This document shows positions 56,940-64,000 of a stretch of 64,000 bases of DNA, piece after piece (the first letter of the stretch is position 1; every line of letters starts with the position of its first letter). The DNA lies in NCBI RefSeq assembly GCF_000768345.1, contig NZ_AVPS01000001.1, positions 62,001 through 126,000 of the forward strand, read 5' to 3'. This DNA comes from Lysobacter concretionis Ko07 = DSM 16239 (lineage in GTDB: Bacteria > Pseudomonadota > Gammaproteobacteria > Xanthomonadales > Xanthomonadaceae). The notes beneath the pieces were generated by a model, which made no database searches, had not been told where the DNA came from, and was given only the letters and a program-made list of their open reading frames with translations. Position numbers and translations under genes: made by a program.

Positions 56940-58313
56940 TCAGAACGTGTAACGCGCCATCGTGTGCAGGCGGATCAGCTCGCCGTCGGTGCCCGATTCG
57001 AGCGTGCGCTCGCCCCAGATGGCTTCGATGCCCAGGTCGAGCTTGGGTACCGGCGACCAGATCAGGTTGGCGTGCGCGGAGTGCACCCGGCGGGTGACGC
57101 CGAAGCCGGTCAGGTCGGTGTCGTTGTCCCACTGCGAGCGGGCGTAGAAGACGTTGCCCCGCAGCGCCGGGCTGAACATGTGGCGCAGGCCCGCGTAAGC
57201 CGCCCAGCCGCCGAGCGCGTTGAGGTTGCCGCTGGCGTCGGCCATGGCGTCCTGCTGCACCGTCGCCAGGCCGATGTAGCGCCCGAAGCCCTCGCCGCCG
57301 GTGGCCTGGTAGCGCAGGTCGGTGCGCTCGCCCAGCTTGACCAGGCCGCTGACGGTGGCGGCGAAACCGGTCGTGCTGTCGGGACTGCCCGCGACCGGCT
57401 CGTATTTGAGCTGGCGCGCCATGCCGGCAACGCTGAAGTGGCCCCGGTCACCCTTGTGCGTATAGCGGGCGATGAGGTCGGGCACGCTGTTGTCGCCGGT
57501 GATCACGCGCGCGCCGCCGCCGGCCGGTTGCACCGTGGTTTCCGGGTTCTCCAGCGACACCGCAAACGGACCGTGGGTGTAGCGGATCTGCGGCTGGCGC
57601 ACGAACACCAGCGCGTCGGTCGGGCCGACAAAATCCACCGAGTCGATCAGCGCCGCGGTGTCCATGAAGTTCGACCAGGTCTGGCCGATCAGCAGCCGGT
57701 TCCAGGTCAGGTAGGCGTGGCGGACCGTGGTGCCGTAGGTGTTGGTCGCGGCGGTGTTGCCGAGTGCGCCGCCGAAGAAGTCCATCTCGAAGCGGGCACC
57801 GAGCTTGTCGCCTGAATCCAGCTCGGTGCTGGCGTCGAACCACAGCCGCGAGAACTTGGCGTGGCTGTCGAGGTAGGTGTCGACGCCTTCGCCGCCGACC
57901 GGGATCGAGCCGGGAACGTAGAAGTCGCGGCCGGCAGTGCTCTTGGCGATGTCGCCGTCGGTGGTGTGGGTGGCCATCGCGTCCACGCGGACCATGCCGC
58001 CCACGGTGAAGCGGGTGCCGGGGTTGGCCTGCGGGGTGATCGTGGCCGGCGCGGCGGCCGGCGGGGCAGCGGCTGGCGGCGGTGCCGGCGTGCTTGCGAT
58101 GCCGGTGCCGGGCTGCCGTGCCAGCAGTTGCTCGACCACGCGCTCCAGCTCGGCCACGCGCGCCTCCAGCGCCTGTTCGCGATCGGTCTGCGCCAGCGCC
58201 AGGCCGGGCGCGAGTCCCGGTGCGATCAGGGCCAGCAGCATCGCGGTGGCCAGCGGCCGGCGACGCCGTTGCAGCAATGCGCCGGTCGTGCCGGCACGGT
58301 TGGATCTGGGCAT
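56940..58313 (-). CDS. DcaP-type trimeric outer-membrane porin
   Basis: A 457-residue precursor: basic head, signal peptide to about residue 41 (GLALAQ), a short coiled coil (about 45-65, ALEARVAELERVVEQLLARQ), a Pro/Ala-rich linker and a beta-barrel starting at TRFTVGGMVRVDAMATHT and ending in the aromatic MARYTF. This is the DcaP layout known from Acinetobacter, where the family imports dicarboxylates and other acids. Placed divergently from acs with a shared palindrome, it is likely the outer-membrane route for acids used by ActP and Acs. ATG 58313 follows GGAGGGAAAC. Confidence 0.85.
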   Translation of the reverse strand: MPRSNRAGTTGALLQRRRRPLATAMLLALIAPGLAPGLALAQTDREQALEARVAELERVVEQLLARQPGTGIASTPAPPPAAAPPAAAPATITPQANPGTRFTVGGMVRVDAMATHTTDGDIAKSTAGRDFYVPGSIPVGGEGVDTYLDSHAKFSRLWFDASTELDSGDKLGARFEMDFFGGALGNTAATNTYGTTVRHAYLTWNRLLIGQTWSNFMDTAALIDSVDFVGPTDALVFVRQPQIRYTHGPFAVSLENPETTVQPAGGGARVITGDNSVPDLIARYTHKGDRGHFSVAGMARQLKYEPVAGSPDSTTGFAATVSGLVKLGERTDLRYQATGGEGFGRYIGLATVQQDAMADASGNLNALGGWAAYAGLRHMFSPALRGNVFYARSQWDNDTDLTGFGVTRRVHSAHANLIWSPVPKLDLGIEAIWGERTLESGTDGELIRLHTMARYTF

Positions 58314-58411
58314 GTTTCCCTCCACGGCTTCCGTCGGGTGTACGGTTGCCGGCAGGTTGCCGGCGACCATTTCCCCGAGCGTATTCGCAATCGGCCGTCA
58401 TCCCGCTTCGC

Positions 58412-58427
58412 TTAGACCAAGGTCTAA
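58412..58427. promoter_or_regulatory. Palindromic activator site between the porin and acs
   Basis: TTAGACC-AA-GGTCTAA, 7-bp perfect arms. The centre is about 32.5 bp before a weak -10-like CACACT (58452-58457) for acs, and a weak GAATAC lies about 33 bp away on the other strand toward the porin. The layout suits a LuxR-type response regulator activating both genes; the CrbR-like regulator is encoded just after acs. Confidence 0.5.
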
Positions 58428-58490
58428 ACCCGTCCCTGCGGGTGGATGCGGCACACTCGGTGGGGAACCAACAGCTCAGGAGGCACCCCC

Positions 58491-60443
58491 ATGAACACGC
58501 CCCGGGATATCTACCCCGTACCGGCCGATTTCGCCGCAACGGCCCGCGTCAACCGCGAGGACTACCATCGCCTGTACGAGGAGTCGCTGCGCGATCCGGA
58601 CGGGTTCTGGGCGCGCACCGCCGAGCGCCTGGAGTGGATGAAGAAGCCGACGAAGATCAAGAACACCAGCTTCGATCTGGCCGACTTCCGCATCCGCTGG
58701 TACGAGGACGGCGAGCTCAACGTCAGCGTCAACTGCCTGGACCGGCACCTGGCCACCCGCGGCGACAAGACCGCGCTGATCTTCGAGCCCGACAGCCCCG
58801 ACGCGCCGGCGCAGCGCATCAGCTATCGCGAGCTGCACCAGCGCGTGTGCAAGCTCGCCAACGCGCTGCGCGCGCTCGGCGTGGGCAAGGGCGACCGGGT
58901 CACCATCTACCTGCCGATGATTCCCGAAGCGGCGATCGCGATGCTGGCCTGCGCGCGCATCGGCGCGGTGCACATGGTGGTGTTCGGCGGCTTCGCGGCC
59001 AACTCGATCGCCGACCGCGTTGCCGACAGCGGCAGCAAGCTCATCATCACCGCCGACGAGGGCCTGCGCGGCGGCCGCAAGGTGGCGCTGAAGGTCAACG
59101 TCGATGCGGCCCTCAAACTGCCCGGCACCAACAGCGTCGAGACCGTGCTGGTGGTGCGCCATACCCACGCCGCGGTGGACATGCAGATGCCGCGTGACCG
59201 CTGGTACGACGCCGTGGTCGACGAGCAGCCGGTCGAGTGCGAGCCCGAGCGCATGAACGCCGAGGACCCGCTGTTCATCCTCTACACCTCCGGCAGCACC
59301 GGCAAACCCAAGGGCGTGCTGCACACCACCGGCGGCTACCTGGTGTATGCCAGCTACACCCACGAGACCGTGTTCGACCTGCGCGAGGACGACGTCTACT
59401 GGTGCACCGCCGACGTCGGCTGGGTCACCGGCCACAGCTACATCGTCTACGGGCCGCTCGCCAACGGCGCCACCTCGCTGGTGTTCGAGGGCGTGCCGAA
59501 CTACCCGGACCCCTCGCGTTTCTGGCAGGTCATCGACAAGCACCAGGTCACCACGTTCTACACCGCGCCGACCGCGATCCGCGCGCTGATGCGCGAGGGC
59601 GAGGAGCCGGTCAAGGCGACCTCGCGCAAATCGCTGCGGCTGCTGGGCAGCGTCGGCGAGCCGATCAATCCCGAGGCCTGGCGCTGGTACCACGACATCG
59701 TCGGCGACGGTCGCTGCCCGATCGTGGACACCTGGTGGCAGACCGAGAACGGCGGCATCCTGATCTCGCCGCTGCCGGGCGCGACCGACCTCAAGCCCGG
59801 CTGCGCGACCACCCCGTTCTTCGGCATCAAGCCGGCGATTGTCGATGCCAACGGCAACTTCATCGACGGCGAGGGCGAGGGCAACCTGGTGATCACCGAT
59901 TCCTGGCCGGGCCAGTCGCGCAGCGTCTACGGCGACCACCCGCGCTTCATCGACACCTATTTCAGGACCTACCCCGGCACCTATTTCACCGGCGACGGCT
60001 GCCGCCGCGACGCCGATGGCGACTACTGGATCACCGGCCGCGTCGACGACGTCATCAACGTCAGCGGCCACCGCATCGGCACCGCCGAAGTGGAGAGCGC
60101 GCTGGTCTCGCACGACAAGGTCGCCGAGGCCGCCGTGGTAGGTTTCCCGCACGACATCAAGGGCCAGGGCATCTACGTCTACGTGACCCTGATCGCCGGC
60201 GAGGTGGCCAGCGACGAGCTGCGTATCGAACTGATCCGCCACGTGCGCGCCGAGATCGGCCCAATCGCCGCGATCGACTTCCTGCAATGGGCGCCGGGGC
60301 TGCCGAAGACCCGCTCGGGCAAGATCATGCGCCGCATCCTGCGCAAGATCGCCGAGAACGCGCCCGACCAGCTCGGCGACACCAGCACCCTGGCCGACCC
60401 GTCGGTGGTGGCCTCGCTGGTCCGCGAACGCCACATCCCCTGA
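58491..60443 (+). CDS. acs: Acetyl-CoA synthetase (acetate--CoA ligase)
   Basis: AMP-forming activation of acetate (and possibly propionate) to acyl-CoA in the cytosol. The 650 residues agree with Acs (652 in E. coli). Motifs: the P-loop [19 protein letters not shown] (about 264-282), [20 protein letters not shown] with the pocket Trp that limits substrate size, [20 protein letters not shown] and the C-terminal acetylatable Lys in [15 protein letters not shown]. The ATG at 58491 has AGGAGG at 58478-58483. The next gene, 77 nt downstream, is the CrbR-like regulator. Confidence 0.95.
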   Translation: MNTPRDIYPVPADFAATARVNREDYHRLYEESLRDPDGFWARTAERLEWMKKPTKIKNTSFDLADFRIRWYEDGELNVSVNCLDRHLATRGDKTALIFEPDSPDAPAQRISYRELHQRVCKLANALRALGVGKGDRVTIYLPMIPEAAIAMLACARIGAVHMVVFGGFAANSIADRVADSGSKLIITADEGLRGGRKVALKVNVDAALKLPGTNSVETVLVVRHTHAAVDMQMPRDRWYDAVVDEQPVECEPERMNAEDPLFILYTSGSTGKPKGVLHTTGGYLVYASYTHETVFDLREDDVYWCTADVGWVTGHSYIVYGPLANGATSLVFEGVPNYPDPSRFWQVIDKHQVTTFYTAPTAIRALMREGEEPVKATSRKSLRLLGSVGEPINPEAWRWYHDIVGDGRCPIVDTWWQTENGGILISPLPGATDLKPGCATTPFFGIKPAIVDANGNFIDGEGEGNLVITDSWPGQSRSVYGDHPRFIDTYFRTYPGTYFTGDGCRRDADGDYWITGRVDDVINVSGHRIGTAEVESALVSHDKVAEAAVVGFPHDIKGQGIYVYVTLIAGEVASDELRIELIRHVRAEIGPIAAIDFLQWAPGLPKTRSGKIMRRILRKIAENAPDQLGDTSTLADPSVVASLVRERHIP

Positions 60444-60484
60444 CCGCACGACGTGACTCCGGCACGCCCTCCCCCGCGCCACTA

Positions 60485-60510
60485 CCCTTTCCCCCACTGC
60501 GGGGAAGGGG
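60485..60510 (+). promoter_or_regulatory. Hairpin covering the ribosome-binding site of the response regulator gene
   Basis: CCCTTTCCCC (60485-60494) pairs over 10 bp (one G-U) with GGGGAAGGGG (60501-60510), loop CACTGC. The right arm is the Shine-Dalgarno of the gene starting at 60521, so the stem would hide it. Translational control is inferred. Confidence 0.45.
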
Positions 60511-60520
60511 GAGTTCATTG

Positions 60521-61189
60521 ATGCCCACGCTGCTGATCGCCGACGACCACCCGCTGTTCCGCGAAGCCCTGCGCGGCGTGGTCATGCGGCTGATGCCCGG
60601 CGCGCGCCTGTGCGAGGCCGACAGCGTCGACGCCCTGTACGCGCTGGTGGAAGCGGAGTCCGACGCCGACCTGCTGCTGCTCGACCTCAACATGCCCGGC
60701 GCGCAGGGCTTCAGCGCGCTGGTGCACCTGCGCGCACTGCATCCGCAGCTGCCGGTCGTGGTGGTGTCCGCGCGCGAGGAACCGGCGGTGATGCGGCGCG
60801 CGCTGGACCACGGCGCGGTCGGCTTCATTCCCAAGTCGGCCGACGCGGCGACCCTCGGCCAGGCCATCGCCACCGTGCTCGACGGCGACCGCTGGGCCCC
60901 GCCGGCCGCCTTCCATGCCCCTGCCGCGAACCCCGACGAACAGGACGCCGCGCGCCGCCTGCGCGACCTCACCCCGCAGCAGTTCCGCGTCCTGCAGATG
61001 CTGGGCTCGGGCCTGTTGAACAAGCAGGTCGGCTACGAGCTCGGCGTCTCGGAGGCCACCGTCAAGGCCCACGTCACCGCGATCCTGCGCAAGCTCGGCG
61101 CCAACAACCGCACCCAGGCCGTGCTCATCGCCGGCCGACTCGCGCTGGACCCGGGCAATGTCGTGCTGCCGCCGGAGGAGGGGGAGTAG
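60521..61189 (+). CDS. crbR: LuxR-type response regulator, CrbR/ErdR-like
   Basis: A 222-residue NarL/FixJ-type regulator. Receiver domain 1-120: acidic pocket Asp8/Asp9, phospho-acceptor Asp55 (LLLLDLNMPG) and Lys in FIPKSAD. The GerE/LuxR helix-turn-helix lies at about 150-205 (TPQQFRVLQMLGSGLLNKQ, VSEATVKAHVTAILRKLGANN in its two helices). Its position right after acs, with actP, DUF485 and a CrbS-like kinase nearby, identifies it as CrbR/ErdR, which in Vibrio and Pseudomonas activates acs and actP. The symbol is by context and similarity. Confidence 0.82.
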   Translation: MPTLLIADDHPLFREALRGVVMRLMPGARLCEADSVDALYALVEAESDADLLLLDLNMPGAQGFSALVHLRALHPQLPVVVVSAREEPAVMRRALDHGAVGFIPKSADAATLGQAIATVLDGDRWAPPAAFHAPAANPDEQDAARRLRDLTPQQFRVLQMLGSGLLNKQVGYELGVSEATVKAHVTAILRKLGANNRTQAVLIAGRLALDPGNVVLPPEEGE

Positions 61190-61213
61190 CTCCCCGCTTC
61201 ATTGTCGGGGGGG

Positions 61214-61455
61214 GCGCGACCTGCAGGCCTTCGCGGCGAATGTCCCCCGGCCCCCGCCTGCGGCGGACGCCTCCTCCTTTACTTCGCCGCGAAGGCCTGC
61301 AGGTCACGCCGGTGCGTTCGGATCGCAGAGGTACGCGGACAGCCCAGCAGCCGGGCCTGCTGGAACGACGGGTGCGAATGCCCTTGGGTGTGAAATAAAG
61401 GAGGAGGCACCGGCTTCATCGGTGCCGGGGGACATTCGCACACAAGGGCATTCGC
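61214..61455. repeat. Structured repeat unit: two long hairpins in opposite orientation
   Basis: Hairpin 1: arms 61218-61240 and 61283-61305, 23 bp perfect. Hairpin 2, inverted: arms 61374-61394 and 61435-61455, 19 of 21 matching, inner stem GGCACCG/CGGTGCC (61406-61412 with 61420-61426). Both carry the core AAAGGAGGAGGC and GGGGGACATTCG (hairpin 1 on the minus strand, hairpin 2 on the plus strand). The spacer also aligns with the 261-bp unit at 56130-56844, so this is a diverged copy with different stem sequences. It fills the convergent gap between the response regulator and the YggS-like gene. Confidence 0.8.
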
Positions 61456-61514
61456 TCCCGGCACCGCGGCCACCCCGCAGATGTCGCGCTTTCCCCTTGG
61501 ATGGGAGAAGAACC

Positions 61515-62303
61515 TCATTTCCGCGCCGGGCCCTCGGGCCAGTAGTAATCATCGCCATACGGCCGACGGCCGAAGATCGCGGTGCCGATTCGGACCTCGG
61601 TCGCGCCTTCCTCGATGGCGATCTCGAAATCCCCACTCATGCCCATCGACAGGCGCTGCATGTCGATGCCTTCGATGGCGTCGGCGCGCAGGCGGTCGCG
61701 CCATTCGCGCAGGGTGCGGAAACACGCGCGGACCGCGGCGGGTTCCGGCATGTTGATCGCCAGCGTCATCAGGCCGCGCACCCGCAGCATGGGCATCTCG
61801 CGGGCGATGCGTCGGGCGAACGCCGTCAACTCATCGGGCGCGATGCCGTACTTGCTCGGCTCGGTCGAGGTCTTGACCTGCAGCAGCACGTCCATCGTTC
61901 GGCCTTCGAGTTGCAACCGGCGATCCAGCGCGACGGCCAATTCGACCCGGTCCAGCGACTGCACTTCGGCGGCGATGCGGGCGATGTCCCTGGCCTTGTT
62001 GGTCTGCAGGTGGCCGATCATCACCCAGTCGATGCCGCAGTCGGCCAGCGGCCCGGCCTTGCTGCGCATTTCCTGCACCTTGTTCTCGCCCAGACGGTGC
62101 AGGCCCAGCGCGGCCGCCTCGCGGATGGCGGCCTCGCCGAAGGTCTTGCTGACCGGCAGCAGGGCGATCCCGGCGGGATCGCGGCCCGCCCGTTGCGCCG
62201 CCGTCGCCATGCGGCCGCGGATGTGCGCCAGCCGTGCGGCCATCGAGTCGCCGGCGGCATCCTGCGCCCGGGATCCGGCAGGGTCAGCGATGGGTGTGGT
62301 CAT
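61515..62303 (-). CDS. YggS/PLPBP-family pyridoxal phosphate homeostasis protein
   Basis: A 262-residue PLP-binding TIM-barrel protein (PipY/YggS) that buffers PLP and has no known enzyme activity. The PLP lysine is Lys53 in LPVSKTFG. Family blocks: LGENKVQEMRSKAG, WVMIGHLQTNKARDI, LQVKTSTEPSKYGI, GLMTLAIN, SMGMSGDFEIAIEEGATEVRIG (in two parts) and RIGTAIFG. It has about 25 extra N-terminal residues compared with YggS of E. coli (234). ATG 62303 gives this. Its usual neighbours proC or pilT are not here. It sits between the response regulator and the sensor kinase genes, convergent to the former. Confidence 0.93.
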   Translation of the reverse strand: MTTPIADPAGSRAQDAAGDSMAARLAHIRGRMATAAQRAGRDPAGIALLPVSKTFGEAAIREAAALGLHRLGENKVQEMRSKAGPLADCGIDWVMIGHLQTNKARDIARIAAEVQSLDRVELAVALDRRLQLEGRTMDVLLQVKTSTEPSKYGIAPDELTAFARRIAREMPMLRVRGLMTLAINMPEPAAVRACFRTLREWRDRLRADAIEGIDMQRLSMGMSGDFEIAIEEGATEVRIGTAIFGRRPYGDDYYWPEGPARK

Positions 62304-62404
62304 GCGGGTATCCGTTTGCAGGGCGTGGCCACAGGGTAGGCGATCCGGCTTGAGCGCGAACTGTCGGGTCCCTCGGGCAGCGGGAACGCCCCATGGTGGC
62401 GTCA

Positions 62405-64000
62405 TCACGGGCGTCCGCCTGCCGCGCATTTTCGATTGGCGGCGCGCGGCTGGGCGGCGAGGAAGGCGCGCAGCGACGCGGGCTTGACCGGCTTGGTCAG
62501 CACCAGGCAACGGTGGTCCCGGGCAGCGTGCTTGAGGGCGTCGCTGCCGTCGCCGGTCAGCAGGGCGGCCGGCAGATGCGGGCCGAGCCGCTCGCGCAGC
62601 AGGTCGACGATGCCCAGGCCGTCGAGGCGGTCGTGCAGGTGGTAGTCGACCAGGGCGACGTCGGGGGTTTCGTCCGGCGGCAGGGCGTCGAGCAGGGCGA
62701 TGGTTTCATCCGCGGTCGCCGCCGTCAGGGCGACGGCCCGCCAGCGGGTGAGCAGGGCGCGCATGCCGTCGAGGATCTCGCGGTCGTTGTCGATGCACAG
62801 CACGCGCAGGCCGGCGAGGGAGTCGGTGATATCCGGTTTGCGCGCGGCGGGAATGCCGGCGGCGGGCGTGGGAACAAGGCTGAGCGGCACGGTGATCGAG
62901 AACACGCTGCCGGCACCGACGCGGGCGCGCACGCGCAGTCGATGGTCCAGCGTGCGCGCGATGCGCTGGCAGATCGACAGGCCCAGGCCGAGGCCGCGCT
63001 CGCCGCGGCCGGGGTGATCGAAGCGGCGGAACTCGTCGAAGATCTCCGCCAGGTGGTGCGGCGAGATACCCGGGCCGGTGTCCCAGACCTGCAGTTCCAC
63101 CGCGCCCTCGCGCAGGCGCGCGGCAATCAGCACACCGCCGTTGCGGGTGTAGCGCAGTGCGTTGGCGAGGAAGTTCTGCAACGCGCGACGCAGCAGGCGG
63201 CGGTCGCTGCGCACCATCAACGCGGTCGCCGGCGCACGCACGCGCAGTTGCAGGCCGCGGCTGGCGGCAATCGGCGCATGTTGCGCGCCCAGTTCGCGCA
63301 GCAGTTCGTTGACGTCGAAATCGGTGACCTCCGGACGCAGCGCGCCGGCATCCAGACGCGAGATGTCGAGCAGCCCGTCGAGCAGGTCCTCGGCCGCACG
63401 CAGCGAGGCGTCCACGCGTTCGACCAGCCGGCCCTGCTCGTCGGCTTCCTCGCTTTCGCGCAGGGCGGACGTGAACAGCCGCGCGGCGTTCAGCGGTTGC
63501 AGCAGGTCGTGGCTGACCGCGGCCAGGAAGCGGGTCTTGGACTGCTGGGCGTCCTGGGCCTCGCGGGTGCGCTGCTCGACGCGGTGCTCCAGGGTTTCGT
63601 TGGATTCGCGCAGGGCCTGCTCGACGCGCTTGTACTCGGTGATGTCGCTGTAGCTGGTGACATAGCCGCCGCCGTCGACCGGCCGGCCGCGCAGCTCGAT
63701 CACCTGGCCGTTGGCGCGTACCCGCTCGGACACGTGTGGTGTGCCGGCGCCGAGGTGATCCATCCGCCGTTGCACCTGCTCGTCGGCGTCGCCCGGACCC
63801 ATCTCGCCGCGCTCGGCATTCCAGCGCAGCAGGTCGGCGACCGGGCGACCCACGTAGAGCATGCCGTCGGGGTAGTCGAACATCTCCTGGTAGCGGCGGT
63901 TCCAGGCCACCAGGCGCATGTCGGCATCCACCACGCTGACGCCCTGGCTGATGTTCTCCAGCGTCGTCGCCAGCACCTGGCGGTTGAAGCGCAGCTCCTG
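62405..64000 (-). CDS. crbS: Hybrid sensor histidine kinase, CrbS-like, N-terminal part beyond the window
   Basis: The frame is open to the right edge at 64000, so the start lies outside. The visible 531 residues contain a PAS_7-type domain (ENISQGVSVVDADMRLVAWN), a coiled coil, HisKA (FLAAVSHDLLQPLNAARLF with the phospho-His), HATPase (QNFLANALRYT, DTGPGIS, GLGLGLSICQRIA) and a C-terminal receiver (RVLCIDND, phospho-Asp in VALVDYHL, Lys in LTKPVKP). This matches the cytosolic half of CrbS/MxtR, whose N-terminal half is an SLC5-type transporter domain. It would phosphorylate the CrbR-like regulator. Only the part inside the window is supported; the transporter domain must be checked outside it. 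Confidence 0.85.
   Translation of the reverse strand, partial: QELRFNRQVLATTLENISQGVSVVDADMRLVAWNRRYQEMFDYPDGMLYVGRPVADLLRWNAERGEMGPGDADEQVQRRMDHLGAGTPHVSERVRANGQVIELRGRPVDGGGYVTSYSDITEYKRVEQALRESNETLEHRVEQRTREAQDAQQSKTRFLAAVSHDLLQPLNAARLFTSALRESEEADEQGRLVERVDASLRAAEDLLDGLLDISRLDAGALRPEVTDFDVNELLRELGAQHAPIAASRGLQLRVRAPATALMVRSDRRLLRRALQNFLANALRYTRNGGVLIAARLREGAVELQVWDTGPGISPHHLAEIFDEFRRFDHPGRGERGLGLGLSICQRIARTLDHRLRVRARVGAGSVFSITVPLSLVPTPAAGIPAARKPDITDSLAGLRVLCIDNDREILDGMRALLTRWRAVALTAATADETIALLDALPPDETPDVALVDYHLHDRLDGLGIVDLLRERLGPHLPAALLTGDGSDALKHAARDHRCLVLTKPVKPASLRAFLAAQPRAANRKCAAGGRP

Overview
The window is high-GC (visibly about two thirds G+C) gammaproteobacterial chromosome. The gene content and protein sequences fit the Xanthomonadaceae/Lysobacteraceae (Lysobacter/Luteimonas/Xanthomonas-like). 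The evidence is tandem BPSS1780-type membrane genes, a CrbSR-type acetate regulon, a TIGR02999-type sigma factor beside a Ser/Thr kinase-TPR receptor, and many long GC-rich inverted repeats between genes. I cannot name the species. No rRNA, tRNA, CRISPR array, prophage or insertion sequence was recognised.

Layout. 1-595: intergenic, with a strong candidate small RNA (promoter, long hairpin, terminator) and a palindrome. 596-6755: mnmG, mgtE, a sialidase-like lipoprotein, ribA. 6785-15922 (minus): tamA-tamB and glyQ-glyS. 16032-18808: a glutamine amidotransferase and two BPSS1780-type membrane proteins. 18951-19434: a lower-GC insert that looks like a lone integron gene cassette (GFA-family gene plus an attC-like site). 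19524-21900 (minus): tatA-tatB-tatC and an RDD membrane protein. 22021-33527: housekeeping and envelope genes (SYLF protein, hemH, hydrolase, YgjP-like protease, rdgC, YdcH-like protein, cfa, plsB, a lipoprotein of unknown role, acid phosphatase).

33725-46872 is a surface-adhesion block: a secreted subtilase and a 2305-residue YadA-like trimeric autotransporter on the minus strand, and divergently an ECF sigma factor plus a transmembrane Ser/Thr kinase with TPRs. The sigma factor has a threonine-containing DATA motif where most ECF factors have an acidic one, as in kinase-activated sigma factors. Two matching 17-bp inverted repeats sit at the adhesin promoter.

46936-52843: tdk, a Sel1-like protein, rep, mutM and a fatty acid desaturase. 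52922-64000 is mostly an acetate/short-chain acid assimilation island: DUF485-actP, a universal stress protein, a DcaP-type porin, acs, a CrbR-like response regulator and the C-terminal part of a CrbS-like hybrid sensor kinase cut by the window edge. A near-perfect palindrome lies between the divergent porin and acs genes, with a related site before DUF485-actP. The convergent gaps in this island carry a 261-bp tandem repeat and a diverged relative of it. Both fold into long hairpins with changed stem sequence but kept pairing, which suggests an undescribed structured repeat family.
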